From Derxia lacustris (lineage in GTDB: Bacteria > Pseudomonadota > Gammaproteobacteria > Burkholderiales > Burkholderiaceae_E), in contig NZ_MUHU01000008.1 in NCBI RefSeq assembly GCF_002105195.1, positions 558,001-622,000 on the forward strand: a stretch of DNA of 64,000 nt, in the 5' to 3' direction. Position numbers and translations under genes: made by a program. Below are positions 1-9,720 of this stretch, in pieces; the stretch's first letter is position 1, and each line of letters opens with the position of its first letter. The notes under the pieces are model-generated. The model was not told the DNA's origin and did not search any database. It saw only the letters and a list, made by a program, of their open reading frames with translations.

Positions 1-450
1 CATCCGTCCGAGACCGACGAACGCATGATGGTCCGCGTGCTGGCCTTCGGCCTGCATGCCGACGAGTCGCTGGTGTTCGGCGCCGGCATGACCAGCGACG
101 ACAACGCCGACCTCTGGCATCACGACTACACCGGCCGGGTCAAGCTCTGGATCGATGTCGGCCTGCCCGAGGCGCGGCTGGTCAAGAAGGCCGCCGCGCG
201 TTCCGACCGGGTGATGGTCTATGCCTACGGCCGCACCGCCGGCATGTGGTGGGACAAGAACCGCGCCGACCTCAACAAGCTCGACAACCTCGGCGTGGTC
301 ATCGTGTCGAGCGAAAGCAGCCAGCAGCTCGCGCGCTGCGCCGAACGCGGCATGCAGCTCGACTGCACGATCCAGGACGGCGAAGTGATGTGGACCGGCG
401 CCGACGACGCGTTTGCGGTTGCACTCGACACGGTGAAGCGCGCCGCCTGA
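1..450 (+). CDS. yaeQ: YaeQ family protein, C-terminal part (5' end outside window)
   Basis: The frame is open from base 1 and the first visible residues read HPSETDERMMVR, which matches the interior of YaeQ proteins. The ATG codons at 25 and 28 are therefore internal and the true start lies upstream. About 149 residues are present of a family that is usually near 180. YaeQ proteins have a PD-(D/E)XK nuclease-like fold, but their biochemical role is not established. The segment keeps the family's DxWHHDYTGR and WIDVGLPE stretches. The TGA stop sits inside a perfect hairpin shared with the convergent neighbour. Family assignment is firm; function is not. Confidence 0.85.
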   Translation, partial: HPSETDERMMVRVLAFGLHADESLVFGAGMTSDDNADLWHHDYTGRVKLWIDVGLPEARLVKKAAARSDRVMVYAYGRTAGMWWDKNRADLNKLDNLGVVIVSSESSQQLARCAERGMQLDCTIQDGEVMWTGADDAFAVALDTVKRAA

Positions 451-470
451 ACAGATTGCTCAGGCGGCGC
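440..470. terminator. Perfect hairpin at the convergent yaeQ/outer-membrane-protein junction
   Basis: GCGCCGCCTGA (440-450) pairs perfectly with TCAGGCGGCGC (460-470) around a 9-nt loop, and the yaeQ stop codon is part of the left arm. There is no T-run on either side, so this is not a classical intrinsic terminator. It may act as a U-tract-less terminator or an RNA 3'-end stabiliser for both converging transcripts. Confidence 0.4.
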
Positions 471-478
471 GGTCAGGC

Positions 479-1075
479 TCAGAAGCGCACGCCGCCGTAC
501 ACGCCCACCTGATAGCGCGGCGCGATCGCCTTGGCGAAGTCGGACGCGCTGGCATTGGCCGGCAGGCTGTCGTGGGTCAGCGCATAGCCCGCCTCCAGCC
601 GCACGAACGGCGACACCACCGGCAGCGGCAGCGACCAGCCCAGACCCAGGCGTGCCCAGGGGCGGGTGAAGCTCTGGTCCTCGCTGCCACCGCCGCTGCG
701 GTCGAGCGTGACCTTCTCGCGGCGCATTTCCAGCCCGGCATTCACGTTGAGCAGCAGCTTCCAATCCACCTGCGCGCCGAGCGCCACGTACGAGAAGCTG
801 CCGCGCGTGTAGCCGCTCGGCGGCGCGCTCACGATGTCGTCGTCGGCCTTGTCGTGCCAGGTGCCGGTGATGGCCACTTCGGTCACGGCCAGGTCGAGCA
901 GGGTGTAGGCGCCGCGAATGGCCTTGCCGCGCGGCTTGACCATGTCGACGCTGGTCGTGCTCGAGTCCTGCGAGCGGCCGCCCTGCTGGTCGAACAGCAC
1001 GCCGATTTCATGCGCGCCGGCGGGCAGGGCGGTGGCGCCAGCGATGGCAAGCGCGAGGGTGACGATCTTCTTCAT
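479..1075 (-). CDS. Small outer-membrane beta-barrel-like protein
   Basis: A 198-residue protein with a clear signal peptide (MKKIVTLALAIAGATALPAGA, cleavage before HEIGV) and no later hydrophobic helix. The mature part alternates polar and hydrophobic residues, has several aromatic and glycine-rich strands (GSFSYVALGAQVDW, PWARLGLGW, QVGVYGGVRF) and ends in Phe, the usual last residue of BAM-inserted barrels. This suggests an eight- to ten-stranded outer membrane porin-like protein, but I recognise no named family. It follows aceK by 29 bases on the same strand and may be cotranscribed with it. Function unknown. Confidence 0.65.
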   Translation of the reverse strand: MKKIVTLALAIAGATALPAGAHEIGVLFDQQGGRSQDSSTTSVDMVKPRGKAIRGAYTLLDLAVTEVAITGTWHDKADDDIVSAPPSGYTRGSFSYVALGAQVDWKLLLNVNAGLEMRREKVTLDRSGGGSEDQSFTRPWARLGLGWSLPLPVVSPFVRLEAGYALTHDSLPANASASDFAKAIAPRYQVGVYGGVRF

Positions 1076-1104
1076 GCGATTCCTGTACGGGATGAATGGG
1101 CGGC

Positions 1105-3030
1105 TCAGACCGAGCTGAGTCCGACGATGCTCGAACGTGCCGTGAGCGGCGCGCTCACGAGGGCGATGGGCGCCGTGGCGGTGGCGCTGGCGGCGGCATC
1201 GTTCTCGGCCGCGCGCAACACGGCCCAGGCTTCGTCGCCGGCGGGCGGGAAGCGGTTGATGAAGCGCAGCGCGGCCGGATAAGGAAACACGCTTTCGATG
1301 TGGCCCTTGCCGATGCGGTCTTTCAAGCCCTGCCAGAACTCCGCGGTGAACAGGTCGCCGTGGTGCGCAAGCAGCACATCGCGCACCTTGGGGTTGCCGA
1401 GCAGGAAGGGCTTGAACTCCTCGGGGAACACGTCGTACTTGCCGACCGTGTACCAGACCTCGCCCGACATCTCGTCCTCCTCGTTGCGCGGCGTGGGTAT
1501 GCGGCGGAAGTTCATCGTCGTCATGTACTCGATCTCGTCGTAGTCGTAGAAGACGATCCGGCCCTGGCGCGACACACCGAAGTTCTTGTAGAGCATGTCG
1601 CCCGGAAAGATGTTGGCCGCCGCCAGTTCCTTGATGGCATTGCCGTACTCGATGAGCGCGCGGCTCAGCTCGGTGTCGTCGGCCTGCTGCATGTGCATGT
1701 TGAGCGGCCGCATGTAGCGCTCAATGTAGCAGTGGCGCAGCACCACGGTGTCGTCGTTGACCTGGAGCATCGACGGCGCCAGTTCCTGCAACTCGTCGAG
1801 CAGCTCCTGCGCAAAGCGCTCGCGCGGGAAGGCCACGTCGCTGTACTCCAGCGTGTCGGCCATGCGGCCGAGGCGGTCGTGCTGCTTCACGAGCTGGAAC
1901 TTCTCGCGCACCAGCGCGCGCGAGGTGTCCTTGGTGCTGGCGATCTTGTCCTTGATGACCTTGAACACATAGGGGAAGGACGGCAGGCAGAACACCAGCA
2001 TCACCAGCCCGCGGATGCCGGGCGCGATCTGGAACTGGTCGGTGCTGTGACGCAGATGGTCGAGGAAGTCGCGGTAGAACAGCGTCTTGCCGAACTTCTG
2101 CAGGCCGACCATCGAGTACAGCTCGGCCTTGGGCTTGTTGGGCATGATCTGGCGCAGGAAGCGCACATAGGCCGCCGGCACTTCCATCTCGACAAAGAAG
2201 TAGGACCGCGCGAACGAGAACAGCGTGAGGATGTGATCGCGTTCCAGCAGCAGCGCATCCACCGTCAGCGAATCGCGCCGCTCATGCCGGATCGCCAGCG
2301 CGAACGGCTGCTCGCGGAAGCCGTTGATGACCTTGCCGATCAGATAGCAGGCCTTGTTGCGGAAGAACGGCGAGCGCAGTACCTGCACCTGATGATTGGG
2401 CAGCGGCCGGAAGTTGTCGGGCAGCACCTCGGCCAGCGCGCGCTCGATGCAATCGAGGTCGTAGTCGAGGTTGGCGAACGGCACCGCGAAATCCAGATCG
2501 GTGATGAGTTCGCGGAACACATGGCGCAGTCCGGTGGCCGGCGATTCGCCTTCGGCGCGGAAGTCGAGCGGGTAATAGCTCTTGTAGGACGGCGGTTCGG
2601 CGTCGAGGTATTCGGTCGAGATCGTCGGCCGGACGAAGATGAAATCGTTGTGGTAGTACTCGCGCTTGACCAGCTTGCACACCACCGAGTTGAAGAAGCT
2701 CTCGGCGCATTCGGGCTGCATGTGGTCGAGCAGCAGGTCCACGTACTCGAACTTGACGCGCTGCCACACATCCTCGTCGCCCAGCGAGGACGAGAACTCG
2801 TTCTCGATGCGCTCGACCGTTTCGCTCACGCGCAGATCGTAGAAGCGGATCCGGTCGCTCGCGGCCTGTTGCACGCCATGCCAGTCGGCGCGCTCGAAGC
2901 GGTCCTTGGCCAGCGCCGAGGTCTCGCGGAACAGCCGGTAATGCTTGTTGAAACCCCACAGGATCACCTGCGAGATGGCTTGGGCAAGGCTGCGTGCTTC
3001 ATTGGCCGAGCGCTTGGTGGTCTGGCTCAT
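1105..3030 (-). CDS. aceK: Isocitrate dehydrogenase kinase/phosphatase
   Basis: AceK reversibly phosphorylates isocitrate dehydrogenase and so sets the branch point between the TCA cycle and the glyoxylate shunt. The 641-residue product is somewhat longer than the roughly 580-610 of typical members, mostly through an Ala-rich tail after the conserved core. Near residue 350 PYVFKVIKDK supplies the ATP-binding lysine region. FPGDMLYKNFG (about 475) and FYDYDEIEYM (about 490) carry the catalytic and metal-binding acidic residues of the kinase fold. The ATG at 3030 is preceded by a strong GGAGGGGGAG ribosome site. A terminator just upstream separates it from the isomerase gene, so it probably has its own promoter. 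No aceA or aceB is in view. Confidence 0.95.
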   Translation of the reverse strand: MSQTTKRSANEARSLAQAISQVILWGFNKHYRLFRETSALAKDRFERADWHGVQQAASDRIRFYDLRVSETVERIENEFSSSLGDEDVWQRVKFEYVDLLLDHMQPECAESFFNSVVCKLVKREYYHNDFIFVRPTISTEYLDAEPPSYKSYYPLDFRAEGESPATGLRHVFRELITDLDFAVPFANLDYDLDCIERALAEVLPDNFRPLPNHQVQVLRSPFFRNKACYLIGKVINGFREQPFALAIRHERRDSLTVDALLLERDHILTLFSFARSYFFVEMEVPAAYVRFLRQIMPNKPKAELYSMVGLQKFGKTLFYRDFLDHLRHSTDQFQIAPGIRGLVMLVFCLPSFPYVFKVIKDKIASTKDTSRALVREKFQLVKQHDRLGRMADTLEYSDVAFPRERFAQELLDELQELAPSMLQVNDDTVVLRHCYIERYMRPLNMHMQQADDTELSRALIEYGNAIKELAAANIFPGDMLYKNFGVSRQGRIVFYDYDEIEYMTTMNFRRIPTPRNEEDEMSGEVWYTVGKYDVFPEEFKPFLLGNPKVRDVLLAHHGDLFTAEFWQGLKDRIGKGHIESVFPYPAALRFINRFPPAGDEAWAVLRAAENDAAASATATAPIALVSAPLTARSSIVGLSSV

Positions 3031-3062
3031 GTCTCCCCCTCCGATCGATCTGATGCCGCAAT

Positions 3063-3097
3063 AAAAAAGGCGCTCCCGGTTGCCCGGAAGCGCCTTT
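3063..3097 (-). terminator. Intrinsic terminator after the prolyl isomerase gene
   Basis: AAGGCGCT-CCCGG and its partner CCGG-AAGCGCCTT form a long stem with a short TTGC loop at 3067-3096. Read on the minus strand the stem is followed by TTTTTT, giving a classical Rho-independent terminator for transcripts coming from the PPIase/bolA side. It lies between the PPIase stop (3122) and the aceK start (3030). Confidence 0.85.
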
Positions 3098-3121
3098 CAT
3101 CATGGCGACGCTTGAACGAAC

Positions 3122-3922
3122 TTACTGAACCTTGGCGGCGTCGCGCAACTGCTTCTGGTAGGTCGCCAGCTTCTTCTGTTGCAGCGATTCCTGGATCTGC
3201 TTCTTGACCTGCTCGAACGGCGGGAATTGCGTCGCGCGCGTGTCTTCGAGCTTGATGACGTGATAGCCGAACTGGGTCTTCACCGGGGTTTCGGTGATCT
3301 GGCCCTTGGTCAGCTTGGTGAGCGCGTCGGCGAATTCGGGCACGTAGTTGGTGGCCGGGGCCCAGTCGAGATCGCCACCGTTGGCGGCCGAGCCCGGGTC
3401 CTTCGACTGCTTGGCCAGGTCTTCGAACTTGGCGCCGCCCTTGAGCTTGGCGATGATCGCCTTCGCGTCGTCTTCCTTCTCCACCAGGATGTGTCGCGCG
3501 TGATATTCCTGGGCGTTGCCCATGCGCTGCTTGGCGCTGTCGTACTCGGCCTGCACGTCGGCGTCGGTGATCGGATGCGACTTGATGTAGTCCTGCGCCA
3601 GCGCGCTGAACAGGATGCGCTGACGCGCGTTCTCGAGCGCGAGCTTGATTTCGGGGCGGTCGGCGATCTTCTGCTTGACGGCTTCCTGCATGAAGACTTC
3701 GCGCATCACGAGGTCTTCGCGGATCTGGCTGCGCAACTCGGGGCTGTCGGGCTGGCCCTGCTTCTTCACCTCGGCGACGATCTCGTCGACCTTGGCCGAG
3801 GGGATGGCCTTGCCGTTGACCACGGCGGCGTTTTGCGCCGCGGCGGGCGAGCACAGGGCAACGGTCATCAGCGTCGTGGCGGCGGCAGACGAGCCGACCG
3901 TCAGGAGTTGCTTCAACTTCAT
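3122..3922 (-). CDS. Periplasmic parvulin-type peptidylprolyl isomerase
   Basis: A 266-residue PpiC/PrsA-like foldase. Residues 1-29 form a signal peptide ending in SPAAAQ, so the protein acts in the periplasm. A SurA-N/PrsA-like helical region follows (about 30-130), then one parvulin domain (about 135-230) starting with HARHILV and containing GGDLDW and FGYHVIKLED, the family hallmarks. There is only one PPIase domain, unlike SurA, which has two. It probably helps outer membrane or secreted proteins fold. It lies 155 bases downstream of bolA on the same strand and has its own terminator. This order (bolA then a parvulin gene) recurs in betaproteobacteria. Confidence 0.9.
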   Translation of the reverse strand: MKLKQLLTVGSSAAATTLMTVALCSPAAAQNAAVVNGKAIPSAKVDEIVAEVKKQGQPDSPELRSQIREDLVMREVFMQEAVKQKIADRPEIKLALENARQRILFSALAQDYIKSHPITDADVQAEYDSAKQRMGNAQEYHARHILVEKEDDAKAIIAKLKGGAKFEDLAKQSKDPGSAANGGDLDWAPATNYVPEFADALTKLTKGQITETPVKTQFGYHVIKLEDTRATQFPPFEQVKKQIQESLQQKKLATYQKQLRDAAKVQ

Positions 3923-4076
3923 GAATCAGTCCTCAGGAAATGTTTGGCACGGGCGCCTGTGGCCGGCTGGCGATCGCGGTGCGATCGGTGGACGGTGCGG
4001 CGGTGCTCATGGGAGACGAGCCGTGGGCTCTTGATGGTGATTTAAGCGAACTTTGATCGGCGGACGGCTGATTGCT

Positions 4077-4349
4077 TCAAGCCTCTGACGGGCTCTTGGC
4101 GTCGATGGCCAGTGCGTGGATGCGGGTCTGCATCAGCGAGCCGAGGGCATCATACACAAGGCGATGACGGGCCACGGAGCGCTTGCCGGCGAACTCGTCG
4201 GCCACGATGACGACTGTGTAATGACCGCCGCCGCCAGCCGACTGGTGGCCTGCATGCTCATGCGAGTCGTCCTCGATGCGCAGTGCGTGCACCGTGAATT
4301 TTTCGCGCAGCGCACTGGCGATGAGGTCGGGCGTGGCGGCATCGGACAT
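4077..4349 (-). CDS. bolA: BolA family protein
   Basis: A 90-residue BolA/IbaG-type protein. The C-terminal half carries the diagnostic FAGKRSVARHRLVYDAL segment with the conserved His of the family; a His-rich loop (SHEHAGHQSAGGGGHY) precedes it. BolA proteins pair with monothiol glutaredoxins and [2Fe-2S] clusters and influence morphology and stress responses. Here the start codon lies one base beyond the stop of yciB, so the two genes are almost certainly translated from one message. Which BolA subfamily it belongs to cannot be settled by eye, so the symbol is provisional. Confidence 0.85.
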   Translation of the reverse strand: MSDAATPDLIASALREKFTVHALRIEDDSHEHAGHQSAGGGGHYTVVIVADEFAGKRSVARHRLVYDALGSLMQTRIHALAIDAKSPSEA

Positions 4350-4350
4350 G

Positions 4351-4974
4351 TCAGTTCTCTCCCTGGGGCAGATGGCGGCCGAGCCAGAGCGCCTGGCCGA
4401 CCACGAAGACGAGCATCAGCCCCATCGAGCCGAACATCTTGAAATTGACCCAGGTTTCGAGCGGGAAGCTGAAGGCGACGGCCAGATTGATGCAGCCCAT
4501 GGCCACGAAGAAGCCGATCCAGGCCATCAGCAGGCGCAGCCAGACGACATCGGGCAGGCTGATCTCGGCGCCCATCATCTTGCGGATGAAGTTGTTGCCG
4601 AAGCCGAACTGCGCCACTGCCAGCCCGCCGGCCGAGGCCCAGTACAGCACCGTCGGCTTCCACTTGATGAACACGTCGTTGTGAAACCAGAGCGTCGCGC
4701 CGCCGAACACCACGACGATGCCGAGGCTGATCCAGAGCATCGGCTCGATGCGCTTGCGCCGCAGCAGCAGCCAGACGACTTGCAGCGCGGTGCCGGCGAT
4801 GGTGGCGACCGTGGCCCACATCACCGGCGCTTCCTTCGGGCCGATCTCGCCGCCGGCGGCCAGCGCGCCAAACCAGTGCGTGGCCAGTTCGGCGGCCGCG
4901 GCAGGGTCCATCTCGGCGAGCTTGAAGGCCGCGAAGAACAGGGCGACGGGGAAGAGATCGAACAGCAGCTTCAT
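4351..4974 (-). CDS. yciB: Inner membrane-spanning protein YciB (septation protein A family)
   Basis: A 207-residue polytopic membrane protein of the YciB/IspZ family. It opens with MKLLFDLFPVALFFAAFK, the family signature, and has about five to six hydrophobic segments. Conserved stretches include KRIEPMLWISLG, TLWFHNDVFIKWKPT and LETWVNFKMFGSMGL. YciB affects envelope integrity and septation and is linked to elongation and division complexes in enterics; its molecular activity is unclear. Length is slightly above the usual 180. It sits between msrB (51 bases upstream) and bolA (one base downstream), a conserved betaproteobacterial order. Confidence 0.93.
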   Translation of the reverse strand: MKLLFDLFPVALFFAAFKLAEMDPAAAAELATHWFGALAAGGEIGPKEAPVMWATVATIAGTALQVVWLLLRRKRIEPMLWISLGIVVVFGGATLWFHNDVFIKWKPTVLYWASAGGLAVAQFGFGNNFIRKMMGAEISLPDVVWLRLLMAWIGFFVAMGCINLAVAFSFPLETWVNFKMFGSMGLMLVFVVGQALWLGRHLPQGEN

Positions 4975-5025
4975 GCGGGGTCCGGGCGGGTCAGCGATGG
5001 CGCGCGATTGTAGCGACGCAAGGTT

Positions 5026-5430
5026 TCAGATCGGCTCGAAGGTGAGCGAGGCCGAGTTGATGCAATAGCGCAGGCCGGTCGGCGGCGGGCCGTCGGGGAA
5101 GACATGGCCCAGATGCGCATCGCAGACCTTGCAGATGACTTCGGTGCGGATCATGCCGTGGCTGGTGTCGCGCTTCTCCTCGACATTGTCGGGATCGAGC
5201 GCGCGGAAATAGCTGGGCCAGCCGCAGCCCGAGTCGAACTTCGTGTCCGACTCGAACAGCGCGGTGCCGCAGCACACGCAGCGGTAGATGCCGTGCTCGT
5301 GGTGATCCCAGAACTTGCCGGTGAAGGCCTGCTCGGTGTAGGCCTTGCGGGTGACGAGGTATTGCATCTCGTCGAGGCGGGCGCGCCATTGTTCGGGCGT
5401 CTTGACCACTTTCTTGGGGGTGTCGCTCAT
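5026..5430 (-). CDS. msrB: Peptide-methionine (R)-S-oxide reductase
   Basis: MsrB reduces methionine-R-sulfoxide in oxidised proteins. The product is 134 residues, normal for a stand-alone MsrB without MsrA. It has both zinc CxxC pairs (C51/C54 in YRCVCCG and C100/C103 in ICKVCD) and the catalytic Cys123 in [11 protein letters not shown]. Start chosen at 5430 because it gives MSDTPKK, the usual N-terminus, and has AAGGAGA upstream; the same frame stays open much farther 5' but only as a shadow of selO. It lies 77 bases after selO, which suggests a shared role in oxidative stress. Confidence 0.96.
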   Translation of the reverse strand: MSDTPKKVVKTPEQWRARLDEMQYLVTRKAYTEQAFTGKFWDHHEHGIYRCVCCGTALFESDTKFDSGCGWPSYFRALDPDNVEEKRDTSHGMIRTEVICKVCDAHLGHVFPDGPPPTGLRYCINSASLTFEPI

Positions 5431-5507
5431 GCTTCGTCTCCTTGCTGCGGCGGGTCGGGTTTCGCGTTGGGCGGCAGGCGCGGCGGCAGGTTCCGCGCCC
5501 GGGCGGA

Positions 5508-7031
5508 TCAGCTGGAGCAGCTCACTTCGAGACCGCTGGCCCAGTCGGGCGGCAGGGCGGCGTAATGGGCGTTCTCGGGCTGCTCGTCGAAGGGGCGGCG
5601 CAGGCAGCGCAGCACCCGGCTGATCTCGGAGAAATCGCCTTCGCGGGCGGCGCGGATGGCGCCCTCGGCGATCCAGTTGCGCAGCACGAAGCGCGGATTG
5701 GCGGCGTTCATCGCGGCCTGGCGCTCGGCGTCGGGCCGGGCCGGCTCCAGCGCGAGGCGGGCGCGCCATTGCGCGAGCCAGGCGTCGCAGGCGGCGCGGT
5801 CGATGAAGTGGTCGCGTAGCGGTGCGTCGGCGGCGATGCGGTCGGCTTCGCTCACCGCCGCCGGCAGCTGGCCGAGCGTGCGGAAGGTGAGCGTGAAGTC
5901 GGGATGGTTCTCCTGCATCAGCTTGAACAGGCTGCCGATGAGCTGGTCGTCGCTGGCATGCGCCTGCGCGAGGCCGAGCTTGCCGCGCATGAGCGCAAAG
6001 AAGCTGTCGTTGTAGCCCGGGCCGAAGCCGTCCTCGATCGCCTTGCGCGTGGCATCCACATCGCCGATGAGCGGGTAGAGCGCATTGCCGAGCCGGTACA
6101 GGTTCCAGTGCGCCACATGCGGCTGGGCCCGGTAGGCGTAGCGGCCATCGCTGTCGGAGTGGTTGCAGATGTGCTCGGCGTCGAAGGCTTCCATGAAGCC
6201 GAACGGGCCGTAGTCGAGCGTGAGCCCGAGGATGGACATGTTGTCGGTGTTCATCACGCCGTGCATGAAGCCGACCGACTGCCAGTGCGCAATCATCCGG
6301 CCGGTGCGCAGCGCCACTTCCTTGAGCAGCGCGGCATAGGGCTGGGGCTCTTCGCGCAGCTGCGGGTACTGGGTGGCGATGACGAAGTCGGCCAGCGTGC
6401 GCAACTCGTCGATGCGCTTTTGCGAGGCCCAGTGCTCGAACGAGCCGAAGCGCACGAAGCTCGGCGCGAGCCGGGTGACGACGGCGGCGGTCTCGACCGT
6501 CTCGCGTGCGACCGGCTGCGGCGAGCCGGTGATGCACAGCGCGCGCGTGGTCGGCACGCCGAGCGCGGCCATGGCTTCCGAGCACAAAAATTCGCGGATC
6601 GACGAGCGCAGCACCGCGCGGCCGTCGGCGAAGCGCGAATAGGGCGTGGGGCCGCCGCCCTTGATCTGCACTTCCCAGTGGCCGGTCGAGGCTTCGATCT
6701 CGGCCAGCAGATGCGCCCGGCCGTCGCCGAGCTGGCCGGCCCACACGCCGAACTGGTGGCCGGAATACACCGCCGCCAGCGCCTGGGTGCCGCCGAGCAT
6801 GCGGTTGCCGGCAAAGATCTCGACCAGCTCATGGCGGTCGAATTCGGCGGGGTCGAGGTCGAGCAGGGCGCAGCTTTCGCGGCTGACCGCCACCAGATGC
6901 GGCTGGGGCAGCGGCACCGGATCGACCTCGGCATAGAAATCGCCGGGCAGATGGCGGGCAAAACGGTTGGCGAGCGTGATCCCTTTGGGCCAGACCGCGC
7001 CAGCGTCCGGCTCAGAGCTTCGTGCGTTCAT
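5508..7031 (-). CDS. selO: Protein adenylyltransferase SelO (YdiU family)
   Basis: SelO is a pseudokinase-fold enzyme that transfers AMP to Ser, Thr or Tyr of target proteins, including redox proteins. The 507-residue product has the family's N-terminal [17 protein letters not shown], the nucleotide-binding [17 protein letters not shown] region, and the metal-binding segment [20 protein letters not shown] near residue 260. It ends EVSCSS, the usual C-terminal Cys-containing tail. The start at 7031 (MNARSS) has AGGAG at the right distance; an upstream in-frame start at 7100 would overlap glnD. It lies between glnD and msrB on the same strand. Confidence 0.93.
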   Translation of the reverse strand: MNARSSEPDAGAVWPKGITLANRFARHLPGDFYAEVDPVPLPQPHLVAVSRESCALLDLDPAEFDRHELVEIFAGNRMLGGTQALAAVYSGHQFGVWAGQLGDGRAHLLAEIEASTGHWEVQIKGGGPTPYSRFADGRAVLRSSIREFLCSEAMAALGVPTTRALCITGSPQPVARETVETAAVVTRLAPSFVRFGSFEHWASQKRIDELRTLADFVIATQYPQLREEPQPYAALLKEVALRTGRMIAHWQSVGFMHGVMNTDNMSILGLTLDYGPFGFMEAFDAEHICNHSDSDGRYAYRAQPHVAHWNLYRLGNALYPLIGDVDATRKAIEDGFGPGYNDSFFALMRGKLGLAQAHASDDQLIGSLFKLMQENHPDFTLTFRTLGQLPAAVSEADRIAADAPLRDHFIDRAACDAWLAQWRARLALEPARPDAERQAAMNAANPRFVLRNWIAEGAIRAAREGDFSEISRVLRCLRRPFDEQPENAHYAALPPDWASGLEVSCSS

Positions 7032-7089
7032 GACGGCTCCTGTTGTGTGAGGGGAGGAGCGGGCCGCGCGCACGGCCCGCCGGCCGCCA

Positions 7090-9720
7090 TCAAAACACAA
7101 GCGAGGTCGGTGCTCCGGCGTCGGGAACGTGCAGCGCTGCCAGCATGCGGGTTTCCAGCTCCAGCTGGCGCTTGGCGTCGGACAGGCCGGTGCCGCTCAC
7201 GACGAAGCTGTCCTCGACCCGGTCGCCGAGCGTCATGATCTTGGCCGAGTGGACGCTGACGCGGAACTCGGCCAGCACCCGCGCGATGGCATAGAGCAGG
7301 CCCGAGCGGTCGGCCGCCGACATGGTCAGGAAGTAGAACTTGGCGCGTTCGTCGGGTTGCAGGTCGATCGTCGGCTCGATCGGGAAGTTGCGGATCTCGC
7401 GGCCGATGCGGCCCCGGCTTGGCGGATGCAGCGCGGCGCGGGTGTCGATGCGCTCGGCCAGCTCGGTCTCGACCAGCGACACCAGCGAGCGGTAGTCGGT
7501 GCGCCCGGGTACCGAGCCCGACTCGACCACGATGAAGGTGTCGAGCGCATAGCCGTTGCGCGTGGTGTGCACGCGCGCGTCGAGAATCGAGAAGCGCTTG
7601 CTGTCGAAATAGCCGCAGACGCGCGCGAACAGGTCGGGCTCGTCGCGCGTGTACACCGCCACCTCCAGCCCGTCGCCGATGTGCGCAAGCCGCGCCTTGA
7701 CCACGGCGGTCGCGGCATCGACGCGGTAGTGCAGCGAGCGCGTCAGCCAGGCGATGGTCTGAGCGTCGTGGCGCAGGAAGAAGCCGACATCGAGCTGGCT
7801 CCAGAGCGCCTCGTGCGCGGTCTCGGAGAAGGCGTAGAGGCGCAGGATGCGCAGCGCCTCGGCGCGGCGTTCTTCGAGCGCCGAGCGGCGGTCGGGCGCC
7901 GGCGCATTGGTGGCCAGCAGCCGGTCGGTCGCGTTGTAGAGGTCCTCGAGCAGCTTGGCCTTCCAGGCGTTCCACACCTTGGGCGAGGTGCCGCGGATGT
8001 CGGCCACGGTGAGCAGATAGAGCGCCGCAAGCCGGCGCCGGTCGCCGACCATCTCGGCAAAGCCGCGGATCACGTCGGGATCGCTCAGGTCGCGCTTCTG
8101 CGCCACGTTGCTCATGGTCAGGTGCTGCTCGACCAGGAACACCACCAGCTCGGTGTCGTCATGCGACAGCTCATGGCCCTTGCAGAAGCGCCGCGCATCG
8201 ACCATGCCGAGCTTGGAATGGTCGCCGCCGCGTCCCTTGGCGATGTCGTGGAACAGCGCCGCCACGTAAAGCAGCCAGTGGCGCTCGAAATTGGCGATCA
8301 GCCGCGAGCACAGCGGGTACTCGTGGGCATGCTCGGCCATCGTGAAGCGGCGCAGGTTGCGCAGCACATTCATGATGTGCTGGTCCACGGTGTAGGCGTG
8401 GAACAGGTCGTGCTGCATCTGGCCGATGATCCGGCGGAAGGCCGGCAGATAGCGGCCGAGCACGCTGGTCTGGTTGAGCCGGCGCAGCTCGTGGACGATG
8501 CCGCGCGGCGATTGCAGCAGCGCCAGGAAGTTGGCGCGGTTGCGCGGATCGGCGCGGAAATCGGCATCGATGCGGCCGCGCGCATGCCACAGCGCACGCA
8601 GCAGCCGCGCCGACATGCCCTTCAGCTCGGGCTGGCGCTGCATCACCAGGAAGGCTTCGAGGATGGCGCCCGGATCGCGCTCGAACACCTCGTTGTCGTC
8701 GATGTCGAGCAGGCCGTTGCTCTCGCGGAAGCGCTCGTCGATGGGCCGCGCCGGCAGCCGCGTGCGGTCGAAGATCAGGTCGCCGATGTTCTGCAGCACG
8801 ATGGTGTTGAGCTGCACCACGGCCTTGGCGGCCCAGTAGTAGCGCTGCATCAGCACTTCGGAGGCGCGCCGCGGGCCCTGGGCCGAGAAACCCATGTCGG
8901 CCGCCAGCGACTCTTGCAGGTCGAACAGCAGCCGGTCCTCGGTGCGCCCGGCCAGCAGATGCAGATGCACGCGGATGGTCTTGATGAAGCGCTCGTTGCG
9001 CGCGATCGCGACCGCCTCGGCATGGGTGATGAGCTCGCGTTCGGCCAGCTCGCGCCAGCTTTCGCCCAAGCCCGCCGCGCGCGCGATCCACAGAATGATC
9101 TGGGTGTCGCGCAGCCCGCCCTGGCTCTCCTTGCAATTGGGCTCCAGGCTGTAGGGCGTCTCGTCATGCTTGATGTGGCGCTGCCGCATCTCGAGCAGCT
9201 TGGCCTGCACGAACTTGCGGATGTCGAGCGCCGCCGCGAGCCGCTCGCGCAGCTGGGTGTAGAGCGCGCGGCTGCCGGCCAGCCGGCGCGCCTCGACCAG
9301 CGCGGTCTGGATGGTGATGTCGCGCGCCGCCTCGTCGACGCATTCGTCGAGGGTGCGCACGCTGTGGCCGACGGTCAGACCCAGATCCCAGCAGGCGCCG
9401 ATGAAACGCTCGACGCGCTCATGCGCGGTGGCATCGAGCGGCTGACCGAGCAGCACCAGGATGTCGACATCGGAGCGCGGAAACAGCTCGCCACGGCCGT
9501 AGCCGCCGACCGCCACGATCACGCAGTCGGCCGGCAGGCGGGCGTTGTCGCGCAGCGCCACGATGGCGGCATCGACCGAGGCGCGCAGGCGGTTGAGCAG
9601 TTCGGGCGTGCCGTGGTCGCGGCGGAAGTGTTCGATGGCGGCGGCGCGTTCGGCATGCAGCCGTTCGCGCACCGCGCGCGTGGCGTCGACGGAGCTTGCC
9701 GTCTTGGCGTCGTCAGGCAC
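7090..9720 (-). CDS. glnD: [Protein-PII] uridylyltransferase / uridylyl-removing enzyme
   Basis: GlnD senses glutamine and adds or removes UMP on PII proteins, controlling nitrogen metabolism. Domain order is normal: nucleotidyltransferase ([19 protein letters not shown] near residue 73), a uridylyltransferase-associated helical region, an HD domain ([14 protein letters not shown] near 493) for UMP removal, and two C-terminal ACT domains (about 680 and 790 onward) that bind glutamine. I chose the GTG at 9720, giving 876 residues and an 8-base overlap with map. An ATG at 9774 is in frame but would overlap map by 62 bases and has no ribosome site. The exact start is uncertain; the function is not. 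Confidence 0.93.
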   Translation of the reverse strand: MPDDAKTASSVDATRAVRERLHAERAAAIEHFRRDHGTPELLNRLRASVDAAIVALRDNARLPADCVIVAVGGYGRGELFPRSDVDILVLLGQPLDATAHERVERFIGACWDLGLTVGHSVRTLDECVDEAARDITIQTALVEARRLAGSRALYTQLRERLAAALDIRKFVQAKLLEMRQRHIKHDETPYSLEPNCKESQGGLRDTQIILWIARAAGLGESWRELAERELITHAEAVAIARNERFIKTIRVHLHLLAGRTEDRLLFDLQESLAADMGFSAQGPRRASEVLMQRYYWAAKAVVQLNTIVLQNIGDLIFDRTRLPARPIDERFRESNGLLDIDDNEVFERDPGAILEAFLVMQRQPELKGMSARLLRALWHARGRIDADFRADPRNRANFLALLQSPRGIVHELRRLNQTSVLGRYLPAFRRIIGQMQHDLFHAYTVDQHIMNVLRNLRRFTMAEHAHEYPLCSRLIANFERHWLLYVAALFHDIAKGRGGDHSKLGMVDARRFCKGHELSHDDTELVVFLVEQHLTMSNVAQKRDLSDPDVIRGFAEMVGDRRRLAALYLLTVADIRGTSPKVWNAWKAKLLEDLYNATDRLLATNAPAPDRRSALEERRAEALRILRLYAFSETAHEALWSQLDVGFFLRHDAQTIAWLTRSLHYRVDAATAVVKARLAHIGDGLEVAVYTRDEPDLFARVCGYFDSKRFSILDARVHTTRNGYALDTFIVVESGSVPGRTDYRSLVSLVETELAERIDTRAALHPPSRGRIGREIRNFPIEPTIDLQPDERAKFYFLTMSAADRSGLLYAIARVLAEFRVSVHSAKIMTLGDRVEDSFVVSGTGLSDAKRQLELETRMLAALHVPDAGAPTSLVF

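Noticed and set aside
1096..3207. A 703-codon plus-strand frame opposite aceK
   Set aside because: It is antisense to aceK, made of repetitive Val/Glu/His/Arg-rich sequence, with no recognisable domain.
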